Below the pieces are notes generated by a model, which was not told the origin of the DNA, made no database searches, and saw only the letters and a list, made by a program, of their open reading frames with translations. DNA of 64,000 nucleotides from Deltaproteobacteria bacterium (GTDB lineage Bacteria; Myxococcota_C; UBA6777), in the NCBI GenBank assembly GCA_006226375.1, contig SBHC01000080.1:50342-114341 (forward strand). Direction: 5' to 3'. Position 1 is the stretch's first letter; each line of letters opens with the position of its first letter. The position numbers and the translations under genes are program-made. Positions 52,417 through 61,927 of this stretch are shown here, in pieces.

Positions 52417-53100
52417 ATGAGTCAGACCGTGCGAAAAGAAGATGTAGAGTTTCCTTTCGCCTTGTATCCACGCAATGTGGATAGCCAGGACGATTGGGAT
52501 CGGTATTGGAAGGGAAAAACCTCCTTGGGAGCGTTCCCGTGGCAATCTTGGAAGGCAGAGTTTGCCTCTGGTATTCGTTTGTTCCGTAAACGCGGGCTGA
52601 CCTCCGTTTTGTTTGTGGGAAATGGGGTGTCTCCGGAGCCCCAGCTCTTTGCCTATGCCGGCTTTCAGTCGACATCATTGGAGCTGTCACGTGTGGCGAA
52701 CGAACAGGCAGCGACATGGAGCTTTCCCCATCATTCGGAAGATTCTTGTCCTGTGTGTCAGGCTCAGGAGACCTGTTGGCTCTCTTCGATTGAGGAGCCT
52801 TCCGGCAAATCGACCTTTGTGACAGGCAACGTTCTTAACCCGTACCTTTGCCCAGGCCCCTATGATGCCCTCGTGGTGCGGCGGACTCTTCACCTCTTTG
52901 ACAGTCAAAGTATGCACGAAGTCCTCCGACGCTTGCGGGAACGATTGCGCCCTGGTGGCGTGCTGATCGCTGAAATCCATCGGGATCAAAAAGCCTACCA
53001 ACTCCTTCGCTCGATGGTGCCTCGTTACCAATGGATCCTTCGTGAGGAAGCCCCTACCGAATCGTTTCGGTGGACGGCTGACCTCCTCCTCACTTCCTAG
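52417..53100 (+). CDS. Class I SAM-dependent methyltransferase-like protein
   Basis: A 227-residue protein with the Rossmann-type methyltransferase outline. LTSVLFVGNGVSPEPQLFA stands for motif I, followed by a strand ending SLELS (acidic residue), then YDALVVRRTLHLF and LRERLRPGGVLIAEIH (motifs II-III). A CPVC and nearby Cys (SEDSCPVCQAQETC) in the middle could bind metal, which is unusual. AGGA lies about 8 nt before the ATG at 52417. The substrate is unknown, and the degenerate motif I lowers certainty. Confidence 0.7.
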   Translation: MSQTVRKEDVEFPFALYPRNVDSQDDWDRYWKGKTSLGAFPWQSWKAEFASGIRLFRKRGLTSVLFVGNGVSPEPQLFAYAGFQSTSLELSRVANEQAATWSFPHHSEDSCPVCQAQETCWLSSIEEPSGKSTFVTGNVLNPYLCPGPYDALVVRRTLHLFDSQSMHEVLRRLRERLRPGGVLIAEIHRDQKAYQLLRSMVPRYQWILREEAPTESFRWTADLLLTS

Positions 53101-53159
53101 TCCTTAATCTTTCTTCCCTAAATAATTCGTTCCTGTGCGGAGTCTTTTTGCACGTTGTG

Positions 53160-53189
53160 TTGTTGTTCTTGCGCAAGTTCCAGTATGAT
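53160..53189 (+). promoter_or_regulatory. Candidate promoter of the class III alcohol dehydrogenase gene with palindromic spacer
   Basis: TTGTTG (53160-53165), an 18-nt spacer and TATGAT (53184-53189) lie 83 nt before the start codon. The spacer contains the perfect 10-bp palindrome CTTGCGCAAG (53168-53177). MerR-family activators bind in such spacers, and formaldehyde-responsive NmlR regulators control this enzyme in other bacteria; applying that here is inference. Confidence 0.35.
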
Positions 53190-53253
53190 GTGGGCTCTTG
53201 TTTTGAGCCCAACGCAAGGATGGGTTTGTCCCTTCCTACCGGATATTTCTTGA

Positions 53254-54381
<1,128 letters not shown>

Positions 54382-54414
54382 GAAGCCAGAGGTTCGGGGG
54401 AGCATCTCTTCCCC

Positions 54415-55995
54415 TTACGGAAAGAGGGGGCACTGTCCGGTTTTCGGATCGGGCGATGTGCAGAAACTTCCGCATACTCCTGGAGGGGGAGGTGCGCCTC
54501 CTGAGCAACAAAGTTTACCTGTCCCACAGCCGGATGTTCTACAACAGCAGGTGCCGAGTGTTCCGTCTTGGTTGCGGCATCGGTTGTTGGTCGGACAATT
54601 CTGGCTGGTGCAAGACGGGCAAGCGTTCATGCGTCCTGCCGCCTGACAGGCTCCACCCAAACAAGCCAGGCTGGAGGGGCAGTCGCAGTCGTCTTTGCAG
54701 GAAGAGCTACTGGGGCAGGTTCCAATGGAGCCGTTCGAGTCCAAACAAGGGTCACCTGCCTTGCAATTGGGGTTGGTGCACGACAGACAGTATGAGATGC
54801 GTCGCAGCGCCGCACACTTGCCGCTGTTGCAGAGAAGTCCGTACTTTTGACAGTCGCAGTCGTGCTTGCAAGGGGCTCCCATGCCATTCATTTGGCAGGT
54901 ACCGATGGTGTCGTCCTTGTTGAAGCAGGGTTCGCCTGTTTTGCAGCTTCCGCCGTCGCAGGAGAGGCAGAGTGATGCACGCTTGAGCGGCTGGCAAGTG
55001 TTGTCGGTAGCGCACACCTTGCCCTCTTTGCGACAGTCGCAGTCGTGCTTGCAGGGAGTGGCCGCTTTGGGACATCGGCCAATGGAGTCATCCTTGTTGA
55101 AACAGGGATCACCTTCTTTGCATTGGGTGTCGGTGCACGACACACAATTGGAGAGACGTCGGAGAGCCTGGCAGGTGTTGTCGCTGGCGCAGACTTTGCT
55201 TTCCTTGCGGCAGTCACAGTCGTGTTTGCAGGTGGTTGGTTTGGGGCAGGTGCCGATCGAACCATCTTGTTGGCGGCAGGGATCTCCTGCCTTGCATTGG
55301 CCTACCACGCAAAGCTCACAGGTTGAGGGACGACGGAGCTTTTGGCATGTTCCTGCTTCACAAACTTCGCCTTGTGCAAAGCAGTCACAATCATGCTTGC
55401 AGTTGGTTATGGGGGGGCAGGTTCCAATGGTTTTGTCTGATTGGTAGCAACGTTCTCCTGTCTTGCATTGACCGTTGTCACAGGACTTGCATCGGGAAGC
55501 TCGCTGAATTGTCGAGCACTTGCCCTGGTCACACACACGACTTTGGGCATAGCAGTCACAGTCGTCTTTGCACGGCGGAGGGGGTGCTTGGCAGATGCCG
55601 AGTGTACCATCACCGTTGCTGCAAGGCTTGCCTACGTCGCAGCTGGAGTCGGTACACAAGGGACAGCGGGGGGCGCGCTTTTCGTTGCTGCAAAAACCTC
55701 CGGTGCATACTTGAGGGCAATCGCAATCGTTGCGGCAGGTTACTTTGCCGCTGTCTGCTGTTGTGTTGTCTGGATTGCTGTCTGCGCTTCCAGATTCGGG
55801 AGTTGTCTCAGAATTCTGAGTCGTATCCGCGAGGTCTCCACCGTCTTGCGTGCTCACCTCTTTGGTGCTTCCTGTGTTGTTCTCGTCACCGGGTTGTGAC
55901 ACCCCACAGCCCACGGTCATCGCGGTTAACAACAACAGACACCCCACAAGCATAAGACCTGTTACCCAAAGATTCCTTGTCTGTCGTATGTTCAT
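54415..55995 (-). CDS. Cys-rich repeat lipoprotein
   Basis: A 526-residue protein. A type II signal peptide ends in MTVGC (Cys30). An acidic Thr/Ser-rich linker (to about 85) precedes seven tandem repeats of about 55 residues. Each follows the pattern CKHDCDC...VC...CQ...RxSxCxxC...CKxGxPC...IGTC, with about ten Cys. The tail has a further Cys cluster and ends GQCPLFP. It is distinct from the CPSGQT-type repeats of the other lipoprotein. Probably an outer-surface, disulfide-stabilised stalk. GAGGAG precedes the ATG at 55995 by 6 nt. Confidence 0.83.
   Translation of the reverse strand: MNIRQTRNLWVTGLMLVGCLLLLTAMTVGCGVSQPGDENNTGSTKEVSTQDGGDLADTTQNSETTPESGSADSNPDNTTADSGKVTCRNDCDCPQVCTGGFCSNEKRAPRCPLCTDSSCDVGKPCSNGDGTLGICQAPPPPCKDDCDCYAQSRVCDQGKCSTIQRASRCKSCDNGQCKTGERCYQSDKTIGTCPPITNCKHDCDCFAQGEVCEAGTCQKLRRPSTCELCVVGQCKAGDPCRQQDGSIGTCPKPTTCKHDCDCRKESKVCASDNTCQALRRLSNCVSCTDTQCKEGDPCFNKDDSIGRCPKAATPCKHDCDCRKEGKVCATDNTCQPLKRASLCLSCDGGSCKTGEPCFNKDDTIGTCQMNGMGAPCKHDCDCQKYGLLCNSGKCAALRRISYCLSCTNPNCKAGDPCLDSNGSIGTCPSSSSCKDDCDCPSSLACLGGACQAAGRMNACPSCTSQNCPTNNRCRNQDGTLGTCCCRTSGCGTGKLCCSGGAPPPPGVCGSFCTSPDPKTGQCPLFP
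54547..55740 (-). repeat. Seven tandem coding repeats of about 165-175 nt
   Basis: The units encode the Cys-rich modules, with CDC-containing starts (KHDCDC, KDDCDC or RNDCDC) and ends such as GSIGTCP. Similarity is clear at protein level and partial at DNA level. Confidence 0.8.
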
Positions 55996-56303
55996 TGGAT
56001 ACTCCTCATTCATCAAAAATAGTTTAATTCCTCTTTCTTCTAGCAAAGAATATACCGCTTTGTCACCTGGGCGCTCTTGGATGGGGCTACGTTTTGGGGT
56101 TTCTTATATCGCGGAAACACCCGGAGGAACGAGAATCTTGGGCTGAGGTGCCTGGAGGGAAAGGCCTGGGTCCCTTAGACGAAACCCCTCAGTTTTTTGA
56201 GATCACAATGGCGTTCGAGGCACGCCAATGTTACAACGAAGCAGGAGTCCATTCTTGTGTTATTCCCAGTCATTGTTGCCAAGAAAGGTGAGTCACAAGC
56301 GGT
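55996..56303. other. 308-nt divergent intergenic region, nothing specific recognised
   Basis: It separates the Cys-rich lipoprotein gene from the TMTC-like gene and must hold promoters for both, but no clear -35/-10 pair or strong inverted repeat stood out. Confidence 0.4.
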
Positions 56304-58097
56304 ATGAGTCGTTCAAAGAAATCGCGAAAGAAAGGAACGAAAAAGCCTGCCTCCTCCAAGGCGGATAGGAACCAAAGCCCGAAGACGTCAGGAGGATGGA
56401 GCTGGGGACTTTTTGCAGTGATTGTGGCTTGTGCAGCGTTGTATGTGCAGGTTCATAGTTTTCAGTTGCTCAAGTGGGACGACAACAAGCTTATCTCCCA
56501 GAATGCGTGGGTGCAAGCGGAGTCGTTGGGCGATGTCTTCCGGGTGTGGAGTCCCCAACCGGCGCTGCAGGGCAAAGTCTTGGAGTACTTTCCTCTTCGT
56601 GACACGGCGTACGCTGTAATTCACTGGATCTGGGGGTTGAATCCGCGGCCGTACCACCTCTTTAATCTTTTGCTCTATCTGTTGAACATTCTGCTGGTGT
56701 ATCGGCTGTCGTTTCATTTGCTGCGCTCCAGAGAAGGGGCGTGGTTTGCGTCGTTGCTCTTTGGCCTTCATCCCATCCACGTGGAAGCTGTGGTTTGGGC
56801 GTCGGCGGTGAAAGAACAGCTTATGGCGCTGTTTGTGCTGTTGAGTTGTGAGGCGTTTTTGCGTTTCTGGAAGCGTCCTTCTGTTGCTTGGGGGTTGCTG
56901 ACGGTTCTTGCCGGTCTGGCTGCTTCCTTGAGCAAGCATGTGGGAGTTATTGCTCCGTTGCTGTGGAGCCTGTTTGTTTTCTTCGACCCCAACACAAAGT
57001 CCAAAAGCAAAGGCTCCTGGTCCGTGCAACGTCTCTGGCCTATCGCTGCGGGTCTTGTCGCGAGCCTGGGCATTGGAATCCTTAGTTTGCAAATCGGCAA
57101 GACCAACCTGGCGATTCATTCCCTGACCAAGTCCGCGACGACGACCTTTCCTAGCTGGGTGTTGCAGCCTGTCGTGCAGATGGAAAACCTGGGTCGTCTT
57201 TTGTTTCCGTGGGGGTTGATGCCTGTCTACGATCCACCTGCGGTTAAGACCCTTGCCAGTGCCTCTTATCTTCTCGCTGTTGCCGGTTGTTTGTTGCTCT
57301 TGGTTGGCTTTGTTTGGGCCTGGAAGAAGAACCATCGGTTGCCGTTGTTTGCGTTGGGCTGGTTTCTTGTGGGAATGGCTCCTTTTGTCGCGGTGCAGGT
57401 GAGTACACAGCTTACGGCCGATCGGTACTTGTTTTTGCCGTCGTTTGCGTTCTGTCTTCTTGTGGCGATGGGCTTGCTTTGGTTGGAGTCCAAGAAGGCT
57501 TGGGTCGGCCGGGTGCTCACTGTGGGAGTGGGTGTTACCTTTGTGGTGTTGGCCGTTCCCTACATCGCGATGTGGAATTCGACAGGTACGTTCTGGAGCC
57601 AGTTTGTGCAGCGCGCTCCTCTGAACAAGCACGCTCTTTCGGGTGCTGCCAGTTACCAACTGGAAAAGGGGAACTTTGCCAAGGCGATTGAATACAACAC
57701 GCGGTACCTGAAGCATTATCCGATGGAACCGACGCGGGCCGCTGACCTGGGTGTTGCCTACATGCAATCGCGCCAGATTAACAAGGGCAAAGCTGTTTTG
57801 CAGAACGCCTTGAAGAAGTTCCCGACTCATCCTCAGCTTCTCTATGCCACCGGTTTTGTGTTTGCGATGGGAGGCAACCCCAAGCAGGCGTCGGTATATT
57901 TTGCGGACGCTGTCAAACAACAACCTGGGATGCACAAGGCGAAGATCGGCTTGGCCCAAACGTATTTGCAAACCCGGCGTGTGCGTCAGGCTTACAACTT
58001 ACTCAACGCAATGGTCAATCAGCCTCTCCCCAGCAGCATTCGAGCCCAGGCAATGGGGCTTCTTCAGCAAATTCGGAAACACACAGGCTGGAAATAG
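56304..58097 (+). CDS. TMTC-like polytopic membrane protein with TPR domain (GT-C fold candidate)
   Basis: A 597-residue protein. A basic cytoplasmic start is followed by about ten membrane helices. The first loop carries the DD pair (KWDDNKLISQN) typical of GT-C glycosyltransferases, and HPIHVEAVVWASAVKE matches the HPxHTEAV motif of eukaryotic TMTC O-mannosyltransferases. Residues about 440-597 form four TPR units (YQLEKGNFAKAIEYNTRYLK, MQSRQINKGKAVLQNAL). Related bacterial proteins are annotated only as TPR proteins. A sugar-transfer role to exported proteins is inference from the layout. The ribosome-binding site is weak (AAAGGTGAG, about 11 nt away). Confidence 0.8.
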   Translation: MSRSKKSRKKGTKKPASSKADRNQSPKTSGGWSWGLFAVIVACAALYVQVHSFQLLKWDDNKLISQNAWVQAESLGDVFRVWSPQPALQGKVLEYFPLRDTAYAVIHWIWGLNPRPYHLFNLLLYLLNILLVYRLSFHLLRSREGAWFASLLFGLHPIHVEAVVWASAVKEQLMALFVLLSCEAFLRFWKRPSVAWGLLTVLAGLAASLSKHVGVIAPLLWSLFVFFDPNTKSKSKGSWSVQRLWPIAAGLVASLGIGILSLQIGKTNLAIHSLTKSATTTFPSWVLQPVVQMENLGRLLFPWGLMPVYDPPAVKTLASASYLLAVAGCLLLLVGFVWAWKKNHRLPLFALGWFLVGMAPFVAVQVSTQLTADRYLFLPSFAFCLLVAMGLLWLESKKAWVGRVLTVGVGVTFVVLAVPYIAMWNSTGTFWSQFVQRAPLNKHALSGAASYQLEKGNFAKAIEYNTRYLKHYPMEPTRAADLGVAYMQSRQINKGKAVLQNALKKFPTHPQLLYATGFVFAMGGNPKQASVYFADAVKQQPGMHKAKIGLAQTYLQTRRVRQAYNLLNAMVNQPLPSSIRAQAMGLLQQIRKHTGWK

Positions 58098-58135
58098 GTC
58101 CACGCCTGTCAACCAATACCGTCACAGTACGTTTG

Positions 58136-59386
58136 TTACTTGTTCGGATCGACGGGCGGTTTCCACCAGTCTGTCTTGGGAGTTGGTGCTTTGGGGCGCT
58201 GGCGTTGAATCGGACGAAGCTGCCCTTGGACAACAGGGAGAGATTCAGCTTCACGAGGCTTTTGCGATGTTGCAACAGGGATGTTGCTCCAATCCTTCTC
58301 GGGTTCCGGTTCGGTGTAGCTGGGCAGTGAGGGTTGGGATGTTGGGAGCTGGACGCTGGGCAGCGCGTTTTGTGACGACAGGGCAAGGCGCTGGTATTCA
58401 GGGGGCGCGAACTCTGCGACTTCGTTCCAGAAGTCTTCCACGGTTTGGTACCGGTTGTTGGGGTCTTTGGCAAGCGTGCGGAGGACGACTTGGTCCAGGC
58501 CTGGCGCGATGGGGAGGTCAGGGCGAAGCTCACGCATCGGCGTGGGCTCGTTTTTGATGTGCGCCTTGAGGATCTCCAGCATGTTCTCTCGCTGGCGAGA
58601 AGGCGGCTCATCGCTGTTGTTGAGGCTGCCAAAAGGAGTGTGACCTGTGAGCATCTCGTACAACAGAACGCCCATCGAGTAGATGTCGGAGCGACCGTCC
58701 ACAGGCTCGTTCACGCACTGTTCGGGCGACATGTAGGCGGGAGTCCCAAGAGCGCCCTGGGTCAAATTGAAGTTGACCTTTCGCTTGAGCGGTTTGGCGA
58801 TGCCAAAGTCGATGATTTTGACAAAGTTGGGTTCCATGTCTCTCTCGACCAGGAGGATGTTTTCGGGTTTCAGGTCGCGGTGGACCACGCCAGCCCGGTG
58901 AGCCGCTCCCATGCCTTTGCAGAGCTGGTAGAAGATGTGGAAGGCCAGCCAGTGTTCGAGCGGTTCGCCCTCGTACATGATCTGCTGGAGCGTTTGCCCT
59001 TGCAGGTACTCCATTACATAGTAGTGCCCAAGAAAAGGGTCTTCGCCAAAGTCATCGTAGATGCCGACGATGTGTTCGTTGCGCTTGGACAGCGCGATTG
59101 TTACCTGTATTTCGCGGGCGAAGCGAATCCGGGATTCTTCCTTGTCTAGATGTTCACGGCGAATGACCTTGATGACCCGCTCGCGATCCTCCAATAGCCC
59201 CGTGTGGTGGGCCAGATAGATGCGGGCTGAGCTTCCTTCCGCGAGGATCTTTTGGAGCCGGTACTTGTTGGCGAGTGGCTGGATGGGGAAGTGGCATCGT
59301 CGGCAAAACGGCTTGGACTGTTGTCCCTGTTGAAGCAACGCTTGACACTGTGGACAATGTTGCAACTCTGCTCGACGTTGCTGCAT
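58136..59386 (-). CDS. Ser/Thr protein kinase with N-terminal zinc ribbon
   Basis: A 416-residue soluble Hanks kinase. The ribbon has C11-x2-C14 and C28-x2-C31. The kinase domain (about 43-310) shows VIKVIRREH, VVHRDLKPEN, IIDFGIAK and GTPAYMSPEQ; the Gly loop is reduced (AEGSSARIYLA). The C-terminal 100 residues are Pro/Gln/Ser-rich, without a membrane helix. It starts one nucleotide after the stop of the small helical protein gene, so the two form an operon. It converges with the TMTC-like gene. Ligand-free zinc ribbons on kinases are a recurring myxobacterial layout. Confidence 0.93.
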   Translation of the reverse strand: MQQRRAELQHCPQCQALLQQGQQSKPFCRRCHFPIQPLANKYRLQKILAEGSSARIYLAHHTGLLEDRERVIKVIRREHLDKEESRIRFAREIQVTIALSKRNEHIVGIYDDFGEDPFLGHYYVMEYLQGQTLQQIMYEGEPLEHWLAFHIFYQLCKGMGAAHRAGVVHRDLKPENILLVERDMEPNFVKIIDFGIAKPLKRKVNFNLTQGALGTPAYMSPEQCVNEPVDGRSDIYSMGVLLYEMLTGHTPFGSLNNSDEPPSRQRENMLEILKAHIKNEPTPMRELRPDLPIAPGLDQVVLRTLAKDPNNRYQTVEDFWNEVAEFAPPEYQRLALSSQNALPSVQLPTSQPSLPSYTEPEPEKDWSNIPVATSQKPREAESLPVVQGQLRPIQRQRPKAPTPKTDWWKPPVDPNK

Positions 59387-59387
59387 G

Positions 59388-59834
59388 TTACTTTGAACTC
59401 TTGATGGGGTTGCGAACGGTGATGGGAGTGTTTCGACCGTCAGTGAGTGTCTCCTCGGTCGCTGCCGGGAGGTTCGCCGAAGAGATGGTGTAGATCTCAG
59501 GCTCGGTGTCTTTGTTGTCCGTCAGGGTGTCGCCCAGGCCAGGAAGTTCCAACCACTCTTTGACAGGAGGTGGCCACAGCACGCGCTGCAGTCGGCCGTT
59601 TTGGCTTTGTCGCTGGTACAATTGGAGGACGCCTTGCAGCGCGAGATCCTTGATGTCGTCCAGCACATCCGTGAGAGAGCGAGACGTGAGCTGCGCGATA
59701 TCTTTGGCTGTTGTGTTCCGGTCCAGGCGCATAATGAGCTGAATTTGCTGGGGAGAAAGTATCTGCTCCAGCGCTTCGAGTGAAGCTTCCGGGTTCAGCA
59801 ATGGGATCAGGATATGGGGGTTGGTAAAGGGCAT
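59388..59834 (-). CDS. Small protein with winged-helix-like region, kinase partner
   Basis: A 148-residue protein. Residues about 25-75 (QIQLIMRLDRNTTAKDIAQL, then LTDVLDDIKDLALQGVLQLY) look like a winged-helix domain that could bind DNA or protein. The tail is Thr/Asp/Pro-rich and may be phosphorylated. The TAA ends one nucleotide before the kinase ATG, which argues for a shared role, such as substrate or regulator of the kinase. The start at ATG 59834 lies downstream of GAGAGGGAA. No named family recognised. Confidence 0.7.
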   Translation of the reverse strand: MPFTNPHILIPLLNPEASLEALEQILSPQQIQLIMRLDRNTTAKDIAQLTSRSLTDVLDDIKDLALQGVLQLYQRQSQNGRLQRVLWPPPVKEWLELPGLGDTLTDNKDTEPEIYTISSANLPAATEETLTDGRNTPITVRNPIKSSK

Positions 59835-60232
59835 CGGGTTCCCTCTCGAAACAAGTGTACTTAATCCAAGTAGTTGTAACCAAGCCCAAGAGGGATGTCA
59901 AGCGACTCACCCGCTCACAGTCCGGGATTCCGGTAGAAAGGCAACTCAGGTTGATCCAAGTCAAATACCACCTTTGTTTGTATCAATAGATTTCGGCTGA
60001 TATTGTTGTATTTCTAAGATGCCTTGATGGTGTATATAGGAGCAGAGGTTGGAATTCGAGGCACATGTTCCTGCGCTAGCTCCCGTGGATCTCATCCCAA
60101 TGGGTCGTTAGGTGGAACGTTCGCGATGCGAAAGGCCAGTGGGTGGTAGGTGCAGTGAGGTTGGGTGTGGTTTCAAATGTGTTCCTTGGAAGTTTGTGGT
60201 AGCAGGCCCAACATTGGGAATAGGACAAACCC
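59835..60232. other. 398-nt divergent intergenic region before the two-component operon
   Basis: It contains the inverted repeat TACTT-AATCC-AAGTA (59858-59872) about 25 nt upstream of the minus-strand gene. No clear promoter for the histidine kinase operon was found and no gene is visible. Confidence 0.4.
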
Positions 60233-61471
60233 ATGACGCCCTTCGATATTCTCAAACAGATTCAACAGGCTGACAACCAAAAGATGTTTCGTAACATCTT
60301 GGACACGGCCAGCGATGCCATCGTGACCATCGATGGGGAACAACGCATCGTGATGTTCAATCTGCAGGCCGAACAGGTGTTTGGGCTTAAGGCCAGCGAT
60401 GTGCTGGGCGAACCGCTTTCGATGTTGTTGCCCGAACGATTTCGCAGAGCCCATCTAGGGTACATTGAGCACTTTGCGGATGAACCCGAGTCGCGGCGCC
60501 TGATGGGGAAACGCTCCGAGCTAGCAGCCCTACACTCGGATGGAACCGAGTTTCCCGTTGAAATATCGATCTCAAAGGTTGAAATGACCGACGGTGACAA
60601 GCTGTTCACGGCGATCGTTCGTGATGTGACAGAGCGGAAGGAAGCCGAGAAAGCTCTACAACGGGCTCATGATGAGTTGGAGCATCGTGTGGAAGAACGC
60701 ACCGCCCAGCTTGCTTCGGCCAACAACGAGCTGCGAAAGTTTGCTTACATCGTGTCGCATGACCTGCGCGGTCCCCTGGTGAACTTAAAAGGGTTTGCCG
60801 GTGAGCTACGGTTTGCCATTGATGAACTTTCGGAGTTGCTCGAAAAATGTGCGTTCGCTGAGGAAGACAAGGCCACCGCTCATGACTTGTTGGAGCAAGA
60901 TATCCCAGAGTCGTTGGGTTTTATTGAAGCGGCGTCATCGCGGATGGATCAGCTCATCAACGCCATCCTGAAGCTCTCACGGATTGGTCACCAGAAGCTG
61001 TTTTTTCAACCTGTGGATCTGAACGCTGTGTTTGAAGATAGCGTCCGTTCGTTTGCTCACCAAGCAGACCAAGCCAATGTCTCCGTAACAGTGGAGCCTT
61101 TGCCTGTGGTCAAGGCGGACCCCACGTCCATCAGTCAAGTGGCGGACAACCTCATGAGCAACGCGATTAAGTATCTGGTGCCTGAGCGGCCAGGACAAAT
61201 TCGAGTATTCGCCGAGCCCCACGAAGCTGGGGTTACCGTCCATGTGGAAGACAACGGACGTGGCATTGAGGAGGTAGATCACGAGAAGGTATTCCAGATC
61301 TTTCGACGGGCCGGAGTGCAAGACACTCCTGGGGAAGGAATGGGCTTAAACTATGTGCAGGCCATTGTTGGCCGCCACGGAGGCTCCATTTCTTTGGTCT
61401 CTCAACCAGGGGAAGGCAGTCGTTTTTCGATTACGCTTCCCCACCATCCTGAAGACGGGAGAGAAACATGA
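60233..61471 (+). CDS. PAS-domain sensor histidine kinase
   Basis: A 412-residue soluble sensor kinase. A PAS domain (about 20-140: ASDAIVTIDGEQRIVMFNLQAEQVFG, in parts) ends in DVTERKEAE. A coiled coil leads to the HisKA domain (FAYIVSHDLRGPL, phospho-acceptor His) and the HATPase_c domain (N box NLMSNAIKYL, G boxes DNGRGI and GEGMGL). This layout matches phytochrome-type and PAS kinases paired with stand-alone Rcp1-like regulators. Its TGA overlaps the next ATG, so the response regulator is its obvious partner. Confidence 0.94.
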   Translation: MTPFDILKQIQQADNQKMFRNILDTASDAIVTIDGEQRIVMFNLQAEQVFGLKASDVLGEPLSMLLPERFRRAHLGYIEHFADEPESRRLMGKRSELAALHSDGTEFPVEISISKVEMTDGDKLFTAIVRDVTERKEAEKALQRAHDELEHRVEERTAQLASANNELRKFAYIVSHDLRGPLVNLKGFAGELRFAIDELSELLEKCAFAEEDKATAHDLLEQDIPESLGFIEAASSRMDQLINAILKLSRIGHQKLFFQPVDLNAVFEDSVRSFAHQADQANVSVTVEPLPVVKADPTSISQVADNLMSNAIKYLVPERPGQIRVFAEPHEAGVTVHVEDNGRGIEEVDHEKVFQIFRRAGVQDTPGEGMGLNYVQAIVGRHGGSISLVSQPGEGSRFSITLPHHPEDGRET

Positions 61472-61926
61472 GTCCCCTCCACGAATCCGTCGTGATTGCT
61501 TTGGTCGAAGACGACCCTGGACATGCACGATTGATCCAAAAAAACTTGCGACGAGCGGGTGTAAAAAACCAGATCGTCGTTCTCGAAGATGGACAGAAGG
61601 CGATGGACTATATGGAGGAGCGAAAGCAAGTCCTCCAAAGGAACTCGTCCTCGCCCACCACTTTGATGCTTCTCGACCTGAACTTGCCGGTGCTTACGGG
61701 GTATCAAGTCTTGGAGCGTATGAAGCAAGACGAAGCGCTTCGGCGTGTTCCTGTGATTGTGCTCACAACGACCGATGATTCCCGAGAGATCGAAGCCTGT
61801 TTTGAGTTGGGTTGTAACATTTACATTGTGAAGCCCGTCCATTACGAAGACTTCATCGATGCGATACAACGACTTGGGCTGCTGATGGAAGTGGCCCATT
61901 GGCCCGGCCGAGTGATGAAGGTGTAG
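61468..61926 (+). CDS. Single-domain response regulator (Rcp1-like)
   Basis: A 152-residue receiver domain without an output domain. Acidic pocket VEDDP, phospho-acceptor Asp in LLDLNLP, Thr in VLTTTDD, and Lys in IVKPVHYEDF. The extra loop (ERKQVLQRNSSSP) before the phosphorylation strand is typical of Rcp1-like regulators. The start overlaps the kinase stop (ATGA). It presumably relays phosphate to a protein target or to the hybrid kinase next door. Confidence 0.93.
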   Translation: MSPLHESVVIALVEDDPGHARLIQKNLRRAGVKNQIVVLEDGQKAMDYMEERKQVLQRNSSSPTTLMLLDLNLPVLTGYQVLERMKQDEALRRVPVIVLTTTDDSREIEACFELGCNIYIVKPVHYEDFIDAIQRLGLLMEVAHWPGRVMKV

Positions 61927-61927
61927 C

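Noticed and set aside
56388..57971. 527-residue open frame opposite the TMTC-like gene
   Set aside because: Composition is basic and low in hydrophobic structure, no ribosome-binding site is seen, and the plus-strand gene is clearly real.
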